NCBI GenBank assembly: GCA_022457155.1
Contig: JAJGOT010000166.1
Span: 1,326,501-1,390,500 of the forward strand
Direction of reading: 5' to 3'
Source of the DNA: Cladopsammia gracilis
Taxonomy: Eukaryota; Cnidaria; Anthozoa; Scleractinia; Dendrophylliidae
Length of the DNA stretch: 64,000 nucleotides
The first letter of the stretch is position 1. The number at the start of each line of letters is the position of its first letter. The translations under genes and the position numbers were made by a program. The notes under the pieces were generated by a model that searched no databases, had not been told where the DNA came from, and saw nothing but the letters and a program-made list of their open reading frames with translations. Below, in pieces: positions 1-11,935 of this stretch.

Positions 1-250
1 GTAAGGCCGAAGAAGCTTTTTTAATTTCTAAAGGCAGAACACTTTTTCCTCACGGCCTTAACATTCGCGAAGAAATATACTAATTATTCACTTTTGTATT
101 AGTTTCCTTTTATTGTTTTCTGTATATTTTTCGTTTTCAGCTAGTTTTATTTCTACCATTGTTATTTTTCTAGGCGTAGCCCTACGTATTTCCGTAGTTA
201 CGTATACATGTCAACTATATATAAAAAGCCAATGTAAATTTTATCTCATT

Positions 251-293
251 GTACCTGAAGAAGGCTGGTTTGGCCAGCCGAAATATAGTACAC
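251..293 (+). other. Hammerhead-like hairpin motif, copy 1
   Basis: The order is CCTGAAGAA, a perfect stem GGCTGG/CCAGCC with a short loop, then CGAAATATAG. This is the layout of the core of a type I hammerhead (CTGATGA, helix II, GAAA), as described for Penelope-like retroelements. The first strand reads CTGAAGA, so activity is doubtful. Confidence 0.4.
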
Positions 294-836
294 CTTTTTA
301 AATTTGAGTCTACGTTGTATCGGTCCTTGCTTTTTTGGTGTTAATCAAACCGCATTTCTCAAGGGATGAAAAAAGTAGCTTCTTCTAAAACCCATACCCA
401 ATTACAGACCAGAGTGCGCAAATCATACCCTATTTCAGACCGAAACGTCTTAAAAACCATACCCTTTAAGGCTGCACATATCGTTATAGCTTATATAAAG
501 GAATAATGCCCCCCCCCCCGCCCCCCCCCCCCCCTCGGGGGTTTAAAGCAAAGAATCGATCGATTTTCGGAAATTGTAGTTTATTTGTCAGTTTCCATTT
601 TTTGCCATCTTATCCAGTTATCAATAATTAAAGCCATATTTTTCGCTTTGAGAGTTTTCAATAAGCAGGGTTTTGAAATTAAAAGTTACTTCGTTTATAC
701 TTTTTTGTCTGTTTCCAAGATATTTTGGTCTAATTTCTCTGTACAGTGTAAATACATTGTCAAGCTGACAGGTGATGAGAATACAGAAAATGATCAGTAT
801 TCAGTGAATTTTCATACTGTCTCTTGTCTCTTACAG

Positions 837-947
837 TTTGATTTACTGTGGTGATTGTACAGAAAAAAATGCGCCACTCACGTCGAGCAAGAAACCTGTA
901 CGAGTGTGTGACAAGTGTTTGATGATGTCACGTCAGGAACAGCTAGG
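837..947 (+). pseudogene. Frameshifted copy of a FYVE zinc-finger exon
   Basis: This is the first of two copies of the same exon. It keeps a good acceptor (a CAG ending at 836) and a GTGAG donor at 948, and starts with the FYVE-like residues LIYCGDCTEKNAPL. Compared with the copy at 1856 it lacks one T near 917, inside the codons for CDKCF. This shifts the frame after the last Cys pair and leads to a stop at the donor (948-950). If spliced in, it would truncate or derail the protein. It may be a decayed duplicate or an unused alternative exon. Confidence 0.65.
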
Positions 948-1353
948 GTGAGTTTAAGGATTGCGCTACATTACACCTAACAGAAAAGTTGCATTACAAC
1001 TCATATAACCGCAATTTGCGTTACTTAAAACCTTAATTAGCAGCGATCGTGTTCCTTTATACTCCATATAGTGATGCCGAGACTGTGTTTGATAGCAAAT
1101 TACAACCCATGTGTATAACGGCGATTGTGTTACATGAGACTTTACTTAGCGGCAATTGTAACCCCATGTAGCGATGTACTAATTATTCACTTTTGTATTA
1201 GTTTCCTTTCATTGTTTTCTGTATATTTTTCGTTTTCAGCTAGTTTTATTTCTGTCTATCATTGTTATTTTTCTAGGCGTAGCCCTACGTATTTCCGTAG
1301 TTACGTATACATGTCAACTATATATAAAAAGCCAATGTCAATTTTATCTCATT

Positions 1354-1396
1354 GTACCTGAAGAAAGCTGGTTTGGCCAGCCGAAATATAGTACAC
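1354..1396 (+). other. Hammerhead-like hairpin motif, copy 2
   Basis: Duplicate of the motif at 251 inside the second copy of the 1 kb duplication. One stem base differs (AGCTGG instead of GGCTGG), which breaks or weakens one pair of the helix. Confidence 0.35.
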
Positions 1397-1855
1397 CTTT
1401 TTAAATTTGAGTCTACGTTGTATCGGTCCTTGCTTTTTAAGTGTTAATCAAACCGCATTTCTCAAGGGATGAAAAAAGTAGCTTCTTCTAAAACCCATAC
1501 CCAATTACAGACCAGAGTGCGCAAATCAAAACCCCTCGGGGGTTTAAGGCTACGAATCGATCGATTTTCGGAAATTGTAGTTTATTTGTCAGTTTCCATT
1601 TTTTACCATCTTATCCAGACCTATCCAGTTATCCAGTTATCAATAATTAAAGCCATCTTTTTCTGTTTGAGAGTTTTCAATAAGCAGGGTTTTGAAATTA
1701 ACAGTTAATTCGTTTATACTTTTTTGTCTGTTTCCAAGATGTTTTGGTCTAATTTCTCTGTACAGTGTAAATACATTGTCAAGATGACACGTGATGAGAA
1801 TACAGAAAATGATCAGTATTCAGTGAATGTTCATACTGTCTCTTGTCTCTTGCAG

Positions 1856-1967
1856 TTTGATTTACTGTGGTGATTGTACAGCAAAAAATGCGCCACTCAC
1901 GTCGAGCAAGAAACCTGTACGTGTGTGTGACAAGTGTTTTGATGATGTCACGTCAGGAACAGCTAGG
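1856..1967 (+). CDS. Internal exon of an EEA1-like FYVE-domain protein
   Basis: The exon is bounded by TTGCAG (ending 1855) and GTGAGT (from 1968). The first base completes a codon, then 37 codons are open. The peptide contains CGDC, then SSKKPVRVCDKCFDDV. This matches the second half of a FYVE zinc finger: a CxxC zinc ligand pair, then the PVRVCDxCF core with the last pair. Among FYVE proteins the spacing and the SSKKPVRVCD string look most like the C-terminus of EEA1, which binds PI3P on early endosomes. RUFY-type proteins are an alternative. The N-terminal half, with the basic RR/KHHCR motif, is not in this window. The frame stays open into the donor, so at least one further exon is expected. 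Confidence 0.7.
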
Positions 1968-2225
1968 GTGAGTTTAAGGATTGCGCTACATTACACCTAA
2001 CAGAAAAGTTGCATTACAACTCATATAACCGCAATTTGCGTTACTTAAAACCTTAATTAGCAGCGATCGTGTTACGTTATACTCCATATAGTGATGCGGA
2101 GACTGTGTTTGATAGCAAATTACAACCCATGTGTATAACGGCGACTGTTTTACACGAGACCTTACTTAGCGGCAATTGTAACCCCATGTAGCGATGATTG
2201 TTTTCTACTACATCACATAGCGGCG

Positions 2226-3069
2226 GTTGCGTCACATTACACCCCACATAGTTAAGATTGCGTTATATTACACTTCAAAATCCGTAAAGTTACCAACTTT
2301 CGACTGCTGACGGCTCTGCCCAACATTTCAGTTCTGTTTGGTTTTCATGACACATAAGAGACATGGTTTCTACTTAGTTAAAAGGGAAGAAGAGAACCTC
2401 GGGTTACTCCGCACTTCTGTTTGTTTTTATTTTATTTATCAATCATATTCTTTAAGTCACAAACAAGGCTTCAGCTGAAAACACGCCACAAGATTATATA
2501 TTGGTGGTAAATAATTTGTATCAACATCAAATTTCTCCTTACAATATCAATACATTGTCAACCAGACAGGTGACAAGAATAAAGACAATCCAGTAGAAGT
2601 AGATGTACCACCAAATTCTATTGATCAACATGTAATTTCTTCAATATTAATACATTAATAGGCGATAGGAATTAAGGAAATAATCAACTGAGGAATAGTA
2701 GAGAGATTTAACAATTTAGAATCGTGTAATTGTTTCCCTCAAATGGCACGGATGGTCACAGCAGTTGCCATTCTTTACGTAAGGAGTTTTCACGTACTTT
2801 TTGTCGGCAAACAGCTAAAAACAAGCAGACTTTTGTCGTTTGCTATGAACCAGGTGTTCAATATTGGTTTAATTTTGGTTCATTATTGTCTTGATATTGT
2901 CTCAATATTCTACAGAGAATAATTAAGCATTGAGAACGTTGTGTAACATGACGATTAGTAACGGAAAGTCTGGTGTTTTTTTTAATGTCACGCTTCTACT
3001 TTTCACAAAGAAAAGGAAAGCGCTTCTTTTAATGGGTGTGCGTGACACAATGAAGACAGATGAGAGGTA
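2226..3069. other. AT-rich sequence with no recognisable gene
   Basis: Starts with short imperfect repeats of a phrase like GCGATTGCGTTACATTACA that continue from the duplication. No exon with credible splice sites and a recognisable peptide was found. Confidence 0.5.
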
Positions 3070-3385
3070 TGCAGTCTTGTCTCTCGCTAGAAACCGTGTG
3101 ATGACAATCCACCGTAGGAAAAAAGATGGCGGCTGTTCATTTTACCACAATACCTTGCGGACCTAACACACCACATAAGGCACAAAGAAAGCCAAATTTT
3201 TACAATATTTGTTCCAGTACTACGGACAATGTGTAGACCAGGTTTGAAGATTTTATAACTTTTCTTTACATTTTTATGAACGTTGTTAAGGTTTTTGTGC
3301 GCTAAGAATTATGGGTAAATGTACCAGTCGCCATCTTTTTTCCTATGAGGATTAGCAAGGAGACTTTGTATTTTAATCTTGTGAC
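3070..3385. repeat. Degenerate inverted repeat (MITE-like)
   Basis: Imperfect arms at about 3090-3165 and 3295-3375 pair around a phrase reading AGGAAAAAAGATGGCG. The only ORF here (2930-3166) straddles the left arm and is not considered coding. Confidence 0.45.
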
Positions 3386-4131
3386 CGGATTGGCCAAAGA
3401 ATGCCGGTTATTACTTGGAAACTAAGGTTTTTCTAACAAAGACAATTAATGCAATATATTATTGTTTTGGTGAACAACAAAATGCAGGTAATTAGAATAA
3501 GCAATAATAATATAAGTAGAACTCATAAGATGTATGATTTAGAAGCATTTTTGTTAGAAGGGTAAAAAAATTATATAACTGGGTCGGTAGGTAAGGGATG
3601 CCAAATTGTTTTGTATTCCACAAATTGGTATATTTTTTACAGATATCTAAAGTGACAAATCTAAGTATATTTTACTGCAGCGTGCTTAAGTTATTAAAAT
3701 ACAATTAATCACTTATTCGTTAATTTAAAAATTAAGCGCTCGTCCTTAATTAGATAAACTAAATGTCAAGATGTCCATGTTTGCTGTATTTGTTACGTGT
3801 TGAGTAGATCGTACAATAAGTTAAAGTCCCGCGCGCTTGCAGTGTAAATGGATTCAAATTAAAAACTACTGAACAGTGCTTCGTATGGTGCTGTTTATGA
3901 TCCAATTTTATGTAGACAGCGAAACAGGGCCTTAGAAAAGTTGTTAATGTTGTACTCAAAGTTTTTCAATAGTTATTTTTAATTGTATTTCTGAAACTTT
4001 CTTTCATTCTTCAAAAATTAAAAATTTGTTTTTTTGTGTGTGCTTTTTTTTTTTTTTTTTTTTTTTTTTTGGGGGGGGGGGGGTCTTCTGAGGTTAAAAG
4101 CGATTATAAAACGACGTTTCGGCCTGAGAAA
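3386..4131. other. AT-rich non-coding stretch with T and G homopolymers
   Basis: No gene seen. A long poly-T followed by poly-G lies at about 4048-4083. On the minus strand at 4112-4130 is CCGAAACGTCGTT, the downstream half of the hammerhead-like motif described elsewhere in this window. Confidence 0.5.
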
Positions 4132-4420
4132 AGAATTTTTTTTTTCGGCTTTCCTTTTTTTTCCGACCCCATGAAAAAAAATCCCTTTTCAGATATTTCA
4201 TAGGTTAAAAGCGATTTAAATAACCGACCTTCTTCAGGAAATTATGAAAATCAAGGTCTATATGGCAAACTGTTGTTTCAGTCCGCCATATTGACTGTTA
4301 TTTTCTTAATTTCCTGAAGAAGGCCAGTTATTTAAATCGCTTTTAACCTATGAAATATCTGAAAAGGGATTTTTTTTCATGGGGTCGGAAAAAAAAGGAA
4401 AGCCGAAAAAAAAAAAATTC
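4132..4420. mobile_element. MITE with arms of about 110 bp
   Basis: Left arm about 4135-4245 and right arm about 4308-4412 are near-perfect inverted copies, around a 60-base centre. Both contain the phrase AAAAGCGATTTAAATAAC or its complement. There is no coding capacity. Confidence 0.8.
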
Positions 4421-4656
4421 GGTTTTCTTTCTTTTTTCTTCCCTGATTCTCATCTTTTCTTTTATCTTCCTCCCTAATTCTCATCTTATCCTTCATCTTC
4501 CTCCCTAATTCCTCCCCTCCCTTGATGCCATCTTCATGTACCCCCCTAACTTTATCCTATTATCCTCCCCTCCCTCGTTCTTATCTCACCCCCCTTTATG
4601 CCCTACTTACTAATATCACTGAGAAATTATGAAATAGAATTTTTTGTGTGCACTTA

Positions 4657-4722
4657 CCTGGAGTCGAACTCCCGACCGTCTGATGTGTAGTCCACTGTCC
4701 TTTCCACTGCGCCACCAGGACC
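4657..4722 (-). tRNA. tRNA-like sequence, probably pseudogene or SINE head
   Basis: On the minus strand there is a box A-like TGGCGCAGTGG and a box B-like GAGTTCGACTCC at tRNA spacing. The acceptor stem does not close properly and the anticodon arm is poor, so this is more likely a tRNA-derived repeat or decayed tRNA than a working gene. Confidence 0.35.
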
Positions 4723-4917
4723 ACGATGAAAAGTGACGCATATTTTTTTGTATTATTCCTTATTATTGTTCCCAGACTCGCCTCGGCCACAATTTAATCC
4801 TAACTACAACTAAGAAAAAACCTAATGAAGAATTAAATTTACCTGCAACATATACTTTGTTGCCTACTAGAAAATACGTATTGTTTTTATCTATTTGCGA
4901 ATGAAACACGGACCCGA

Positions 4918-5985
4918 AACAATTGAAACAATAGAAATTTGTTAATGAACAAAAATGAGCGATTTTTTTTAAGAAATCGGAGTGTTTACATTTTAGCTCA
5001 TTAACCATTTTCTATTGTTTAAATATTCATGCGTTAATTTCCAAGGTTCCCTTGGGACTTACGTCGTAATTTTATTCGCGTTAGAAAGAGCGTGAGCACG
5101 TGATCATTCTGTGCAACTTTCGAGGCCACATCTCTTGTAGAAACGGAGCAAATCCCCTCTGAATATTGAAACAATAGAAATTTGTTAATGAGCAAAAATG
5201 AGCCATTTTTTAAAAAATCGGAGTGTTTGCATTTTAGCTCATTAACCATTTTCTATTGTTTAAATATTCATGCGTTAATTTCCAAGGTTCCCTTGGGACT
5301 TGCGTCGTAATTTTATTCGCGTTAGAAAGAGCGTGAGCACGTGATCATTCTGTGCAACTTTCAAAGCCACAGCTCTTGTAGAAACGGAGCAAATCCCCTC
5401 TGAATATTGAAACAATAGAAATTTGTTAATGAGCAAAAATGAGCCATTTTTTAAAAAATCGGAGTGTTTACATTTTAGCTCATTAACCATTTTCTATTGT
5501 TTAAATATTCTTGCGTTAATTTCCAAGGTTCCCTTGGGACTTGCGTCGTAATTTTATTCGCGTTAGAAAGAGCGTGAGCACGTGATCATTCTGTGCAACT
5601 TTCGAGGCCACAGCTCTTGTAGAAACGGAGCAAATCCCCTCTGAATATTGAAACAATAGAAATTTGTTAATGAACAAAAATGAGCGATTTTTTTAAGAAA
5701 TCGGAGTGTTTACATTTTAGCTCATTAACCATTTTCAATTGTTTAAATATTCATGCGTTAATTTCCAAGGTTCCCTTGGGACTTACGTCGTAATTTTATT
5801 CGCGTTAGAAAGAGCGTGAGCACGTGATCATTCTGTGCAACTTTCCAGGCCACAGCTCTTGTAGAAACGGAGCAAATCCCCTCTGAATATTGAAACAATA
5901 GAAATTTGTTAATGAGCAAAAATGAGCGATTTTTTTAAGAAATCGAAGAGGACCCTTTCTAGCTCATTAAACATTTTCTATCATT
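4918..5985. repeat. 241-bp tandem repeat array
   Basis: The phrase GCGTTAATTTCCAAGG recurs at about 5033, 5274, 5514 and 5756, a period of 241 bases, with partial units at both ends. Each unit contains an inverted repeat of about 33 bp (GAATATTGAAACAATAGAAA against its complement ending in GTTTAAATATTC) framing GTTAATGAGC/GCTCATTAAC. It also has GAGCACGTGATC. The repeated 71-81 residue minus-strand ORFs are by-products of the repeat. Confidence 0.9.
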
Positions 5986-6233
5986 TCATCATTTATGTGT
6001 CGGAGGGTGGTTTTATTTTGTTGCAACTTTTCACAGAAAGGAAATAAAAACAGAGACGACAAGCAGAGTAATTCAAGGACTGTATTTAAGTAAAACGTAA
6101 ATTTTGAAAGGGTATAACACAATGAGCTTTCCTTGGGAATTTGAGCGCGAGATACGATAGTCTTCGTGGTATATATATAGACAGTTAAAGTGAGAACAGA
6201 AATTTTCACAACAAAGATTATGAGTGAAAAAGT

Positions 6234-6303
6234 GCCTCAGCCGGGAGTTGAACCCGGGTCTCCTGATGACCGGACAGATGCCTTACCACTAGGCCACTGA
6301 GAC
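6234..6303 (-). tRNA. tRNA-like gene, copy 1 (identity uncertain)
   Basis: 70 nt on the minus strand. The acceptor stem GTCTCAG/CTGAGGC pairs over all 7 positions (one G-T), the D arm GCCT...AGGC is good, and the T arm CCGGG-TTCAACT-CCCGG is perfect. The anticodon arm is weak: the 7-base loop would be CCGGTCA (anticodon GGT, Thr) with C instead of T at position 33 and a mismatch in the stem. The good acceptor and T arms argue for recent tRNA ancestry; the anticodon arm argues for a SINE head or pseudogene. Confidence 0.5.
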
Positions 6304-6502
6304 AACCACACTTACACAAACACTGGAAATTAATTTACAAATTAGTGTGGAAGGGAGATATGGACAACTAATTGCCTCATAATCTTTGGATCACCAACCT
6401 ATTCTCGTTCGGAAGGCGATTCACAGCGATTTCTGAAATAAATACATAGACAGTTAAAGTGAGAACAGAAATTTTCACAACAAAGATTATGAGTAAAAAC
6501 GT

Positions 6503-6572
6503 GCCTCAGCCGGGAGTTGAACCCGGGTCTCCTGATGACCGGACAGATGCCTTACCACTAGGCCACTGAGAC
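6503..6572 (-). tRNA. tRNA-like gene, copy 2
   Basis: Same 70-nt sequence as the copy at 6234, with the same strong acceptor and T arms and the same imperfect anticodon arm. It lies 269 bases downstream in the duplicated unit. Confidence 0.5.
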
Positions 6573-6829
6573 AACCACACTTACACAAACACAAACAACA
6601 CATTTGTGGCTTCATAGTGGAAAGCTCTTTGGAGACATTTTTACACAAATTCTGCAATTAGGATCGTCACTATATATATAAAACCGAAAATGTGAGGGTC
6701 AAGAGTCCAACTCCAATGTAGCTTTGCTGCATAGTTTGCGAGACCCCTCACAAGTTCTTTGTTATATATATATGCTGTTTAAAAACTCAAACTGTTACAC
6801 ATAACGTATGGCTTATTATATTTCGTTAA

Positions 6830-7918
6830 AGTGTATATGACAGATATTTTTTTTATTTGCTTGATGGGATTTACATGGCATTCTGATAAGAAAGTCGTAA
6901 AAAGTTTTTCGATATCGATTTTTCTTGTCCGTGATTTAGCCGTCTAAAAACGTGAAATTTCACTTCCGGTGAGTTACAAAACCGCGCAAGACGAACGACT
7001 GGAAATAGTCTCCATGTGACGTCAATACAAGAATGCCACTGTCGCAGTTTCTCAGTTCCTCCGTTTTTTGGTGCGTGTTGCTACAACCATAGACAACACA
7101 CCTCAATTCTTGGTTTTCACATGACGTCATAAAAATGAAAAAATCTAAAGTATACGTCCTACAAAGCTGTTTCTAACATGGTATGTGGATACAAGTGTTA
7201 TAATCTTTCACAAAAAGTTTCAGGTTTTAACGATGTTTTGCTTCCGATTTACAAAGGTTTTAAATGTGTCACGCAATGCGTCACGCTATTTCAGATAAGC
7301 CGCGAAAATAAACAAAATTGAATCAGCTGAAAGTTATTGTTTGCATTATAACTGCTTATAAGCCGAGTTAATGGAGCTTATAGCAAATACAATATTTTTG
7401 GATGTGATTTTTGGTGTAATTAAGACTTTGAATTTTTGGCCGCCATCTTGGGGCACAAAGATGGCCGCTCCATACATTTCTTGCTAAAAATATCTAATAC
7501 TCGTTCGCCTACAACTCTTGAACGAAATGCTTTGGCGCTTCAAAATTTGGCCAAGATGTGTAGTTTTAAACTCTCTACAATTCCATAAACATTTTGGATT
7601 CGAAATCTATTTTTTAATGCTTCTGAATTTTGATATGACGTAAGTGAAAGCCAAGAATAGAACCATGTTTCTTCCGCAGGGCGCACCAAAAAATGTGAGA
7701 AACCGAGAAACCGGCATTCTTGTATTGACGTCATAGCGTACTATTTCCAGTCTTTTTTCTTGCGCGGTTTTGTAACCCACCGGAAGTGAAATTTCACGTT
7801 TTTAGACGGCTGAAATAAGGAGAAGAAAATCGATATCAAAAAAACTCTTTTCTATTTTCTTATCAGAACGCCATGTAGATTCCATCAAGCAAATAAAAAA
7901 AAGTCTGCCATATACACT
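6830..7918. mobile_element. Foldback DNA element with TTAA target site
   Basis: Arms of about 220 bp (6830-7050 and 7700-7918) are inverted copies, and weaker pairing continues toward a centre near 7400. The ends read AGTGTATATG and CATATACACT, flanked on both sides by TTAA (6826-6829 and 7919-7922). A TTAA target duplication is typical of piggyBac and Kolobok transposons. No transposase is left, so it is non-autonomous. Confidence 0.8.
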
Positions 7919-8007
7919 TTAAACATTTCACGCAAAGAGCTAAAATTAAATAGATTACTAACTAAAGTCAATTCATATTTAGCACGCTGCATTTCCCACG
8001 TAAACTT

Positions 8008-8632
8008 GGGCGCTTTCCATTCAACCAAAAATTCCGGAAATTCCGGGTTGGGAAGCGAATGGAACGTAAATTTCCCGGAATAAAATTCCGTAAAATCGGA
8101 ACAACCGGAAAATACCGTTCCATTCGACCATTCCTGCTCGGCCCAGTTTCTCCGAGCCGGAATCAAGATGGCGTTTCAATATCAGTGCACGGCGTGTTTG
8201 TTTTTCACCGAAAGCTTACAGCTCTTACTCGAGCATGATTGCTCACGTAACATAGCTAGTACAACAGCAGAGAATACGCCACAACTAGGACTGGTAAGTA
8301 GCACAGAAATGCTTATAAGTTTATGTATTAAACGAATGTAATAAGTCACGAGAAAGTAGTCGCCGAAAAAAAATATCATCGTTCTCGCTTAAAATATCGT
8401 TCGTTTTAACTTCAGAGTCGTCGAACAACTCCAAAGCAAGTAAAAGAGGCAACGAGTCCGCCATTTGTCAGATTTGTTTTGACTGTTTAGCTTGGGTTTA
8501 TTTTGTATTTTCGCACGAAACTTGAACGTGATGGTCTGGAACAACCAACCGGAAAATACTGTTCCATTCGCCACGCGGAATATCCGGAATTTGAAACCGG
8601 AATTTTTGATCGAATGGAAAGCGCCCCTTGTA
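8008..8632. mobile_element. MITE with GGGCGCTTTCCATTC termini
   Basis: Left end GGGCGCTTTCCATTC and right end GAATGGAAAGCGCCC are inverted, and the adjacent phrases CAAAAATTCCGG and CCGGAATTTTTG also pair. Inner phrases like CCGGAAAATAC recur on both sides. No transposase is encoded. Confidence 0.65.
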
Positions 8633-8639
8633 TGCTAAT

Positions 8640-11159
8640 GAAAAAAAAAAAAAAATGTCAAAGGTGTCAAGTTTAACCTTGAATAGTTTTTTTTTTTCAA
8701 CTGCTCAATTATTACGTTGCTTGCATTGAATTACTGCGAGGATAATCAATTTGGTACAAAGCTTTGTTTCGAGTTTTTACTTTTCATAAATATAAACCGT
8801 TGTCAAGGAATTTACAGTCAAAACAGTCCCCGTTATTGTGGCCCTTTGTCAGTTTGCCATAAATATTTTCATGTTGATCGGGGGGTGGTCATTTCGTTTC
8901 TGTCTCACGTACGTTCGACGGTTTATCAGCTTTCCCTGTTAAGAGTTTTGGTTATTAGCGATCAGCAATTTAATAGTTTTCATTGACTTTCTGGGTATAA
9001 AAGTTCAACATTTTGCGTTCAAGGACGTTCGTTATATCTGTGTTGCACTGTATAAGTACTTAAAGACAATTTACACGCTACAAAGTTTGCTTACAACAAA
9101 CATATATGCTGTTTAAAAATTGTAGGTATCTCTGTTCGACGTACGATTGTTTGATAAGTTGAAAGTCAATTTTTTTCAAATTCACGAAATATTCACGTGT
9201 TGTTTGTAGCAGTCAAGCAATTTGTACCGTGAAAACCTGCCATGGACAAGGTTTTCAAAAACAGAAACAAAACACTCAATACAACTAGACCTTTTTGCTT
9301 TTGGAGAAAAATCTGACTATTCAGTACAATTCTTTTATAAGTGAATAATTTTTCGGCGATTTCTGAAAAACTGTAATTATTGTCGATTGCTTATTACCAG
9401 AAGCTTATCACGTAATGAGCTTCTGTTATTACTAAAAAGCTTATTTTACTCAATTTGTTCAAATAATTTGCATGTACATATATGTTTTCCCATTATAAAC
9501 GCTGTTCAAATTTCTAAAATCGCCCAAAATACGCATGCGCCGTTTTTTTTTTAAAAAAAATTATTCAGTAATATTGTATTTAATAAATCACTGGAAGTCA
9601 ACCACAATAAATAAAAGAGTTCTTTCGGTTTCATTGTATTCTTTATTGTCTCTTTTATAAAGTATAAATGTTAGTTCAATTACTTAAGTAAAATTATTTA
9701 ACTAATAAAAAGGTGACAATTTTTTTCTTCCTATATATACCAAGTCTTTTGGCGGGAAAATTTGGAGAAATTTGCACAGCGTTTCCCTTTGTAACAATTT
9801 TGGCAAACAAATTAACGGAACACTCCTTGAAAACTTTTTGATCAAAAATTTTTTTCAAGGAGTACAGCTTAAAATTTGTCCCGCCAAAAAAGGTATTAAA
9901 CATGACGTGCGTGAAAGGAATCTCACAATTTAACGCTGGTTTTCACAAGCGACATAATTATAAGCACAAATAAAAGAAAAAGAAACCCACTCTTTCTTCT
10001 TATGTGGTCCTCATTTGGAATCAATGCGGAATACACATAATCACAAGAAAAATGACTAAGTTTTTGTTTCCTTGTGCCTATGCTTATGCCGTGTCAATTC
10101 CTACGAAGACAGCACAAGAACAACAATTGTGTTCAATCTTCAAATGTTTGTACTAATATTTTTGTCACCGGTGAACACCAGCCTTAAATCTTCAAAATTC
10201 TTGCACGAGACAGGGTATACATAAAGGATATTTGCAGAAACATGACAAGCTATAAAAAAGGTTTTTGTGAAAATTGTTTGTACACTTAACATAAAACGTC
10301 TTGGATAACGCAAATTGAAGCTTAAGTTCTATTATTGTTCATTTAAAAGTTTTTGCTTCTGATTTCATTCGATACAAGACATTTTTAGATTTTTCATAGC
10401 TTGCCATGTTGCTTTTAATAACAAGACCTTCAACTGTTGGCCAGCTTCCCTTGTAGCACAGAAAATTTGGAGAAGTAAAAATTTAGAAAATTCAACAGAC
10501 AATTGCCTGGCTCCGTTCTCATTGTAATGATAGATCGAATTGTGCACGAGCCCAATTTTTCATTTCTTTCTTTAAATCACTGTTCGCTATGTTTGGAGAG
10601 AGTGAAATAATTTATAGAGTATTGCCTGTATAGATCTTGTTGTGCACGAGATAATCTTCTTAAAATCAAACTAAAATGTTTCATTCTGTGCTACATTGAA
10701 TGCCAACAGAAAAAGTCTTTTCCTCCACTTTAAAACTAAATTTAAGAAAGCCCATTTATAATACCCAATGTCTGGTCGAAGTTTTACCCTAAAAACGTTT
10801 CTTTTGACAAAAATAAATGGCCTTAACCAAATCAAGGGGTTATACAGACCATGATAATAAAAAACGGAACCAAAGTAGACAATTCATCTTTTTATAATCG
10901 GTCCTGTATTTGTTGTCCAAATTGAGGTAAATGGATGTTTAAAAAAACCCGGCAGCATCAAAACAACAGAAAATTTTCCTATAAACTTACTATCACAGAA
11001 GTTAACGCCACTTAATTCTTTCTAGGAAGCTGTACGACTGGACTAATATTTTACGCAGTATTTTAGTGTGTCGAACTTTTTCAAACAAACAATTCGCAAA
11101 TTGAGATCATAAGAAAAGATGTACCAGTAGTTTCCAGTTCATTTTGCAAAAAATCCTGC
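8640..11159. other. Non-coding AT-rich region
   Basis: No credible exon seen in 2.5 kb. There is a small inverted repeat at about 9748-9891 with ends TTTGGCGGGA and TCCCGCCAAA. A short phrase ending TTGTGCACGAG is repeated near 10540 and 10640. Confidence 0.5.
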
Positions 11160-11424
11160 TTAAGGTGGCTCTAAGTAGTTTTTTTGGGTCACAATTCCCT
11201 TTTTGAATGCGCTTTTACATAATCTTACTTTAGCTCAATGAATCTGAATTTGATAACAGGTGTTAGGCTTGGATGAAGGTTTTGGGCGATGCTCTTTTTA
11301 TGCTTATCAGCGTTTCCGTAGCAACGGTAAACAAACATGGCGAAAAACAGTTTTTCCTATTGTTTCGATTTTGCGGCTACCCGCGACAAGCGAATAAATG
11401 CGTTATAATAAACACAGTTTAGTT

Positions 11425-11935
11425 CACTAAATGGGAAAATTTCAAACAAATTAAACTGTTCGATTTTGAATAAATCGCCAAAACATTTTTAACACGTGTT
11501 TTTTCATGTTCGAAATATAAGTGGTCAAATCATTTTATAGGTCTCATAAATTATCATTAAATTACCACAGAAAGTTTCCTCAAAATTCTCCCTGCAAATA
11601 CTCTGACTAACTCCTCGGCAGTAAAGAGATCGAGTTTTTCATTCAAATGCAGTTCAGTTTGCTTGACGTTTTACTCTTTTTAAACTGCATTTGAATGATA
11701 AGCTGGAACTCTTTATTAACGAGGAATTAGTCAGAGCTATTTGCAGGGAGTAATAATTTACGTCTGAGGAAACTTTCTGTGGTAATTAAATGACAATTTT
11801 TGAGACCTATGGAATGTTTTGACCGCTTATATTTCAAACATAAAAAACACGTGTTAAAAAATGTTTCAGCGATTTATTCAAAATCGAACAGTTTAATTTG
11901 TTTGAAATTTTCCCATTCAGTGTGCTACACTGTAG
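11425..11935. mobile_element. Palindromic element nested in the foldback's left arm
   Basis: Arms of about 240 bp (about 11425-11665 and 11685-11935) pair around a short centre near 11675. They contain the phrase AAATTTCAAACAAATTAAAC and its complement. It sits between two parts of the 2.3-kb element's left arm, so it is probably a later insertion. Confidence 0.7.

Larger units (their letters stand above)
1..2225 (+). repeat. Tandem direct duplication of about 1.05 kb
   Basis: The stretch from about 80 to 1150 recurs at about 1178 to 2200 with only small differences. Both copies carry the same hairpin motif (251 and 1354), the same AT-rich middle and the same FYVE-encoding exon (837 and 1856). 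The second copy lacks a C/G-rich run present at about 508-540, so the offset shrinks from about 1098 to 1022 bases. The exon and its splice sites are in both copies, so this is a segmental duplication within a gene rather than a transposon. A failure to collapse two haplotypes in the assembly is an alternative. Confidence 0.85.
6178..6592. repeat. Two direct copies of a 145-bp tRNA-bearing unit
   Basis: Segments about 6178-6322 and 6447-6592 are nearly identical, from GACAGTTAAAGTGAGAACAG to the ACACTTACACAAACAC tail. Each carries the same minus-strand tRNA-like sequence. The shared flanks show that the unit was duplicated as a block. Confidence 0.8.

Noticed and set aside
5034..5490. Two nearly identical 71-residue ORFs suggesting a gene family
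   Set aside because: They are units of the 241-bp satellite; similarity is at DNA level and covers the non-coding parts equally.
4918..5985. Possible CRISPR-like array
   Set aside because: Period is 241 bp with no unique spacers, and the genome is eukaryotic.
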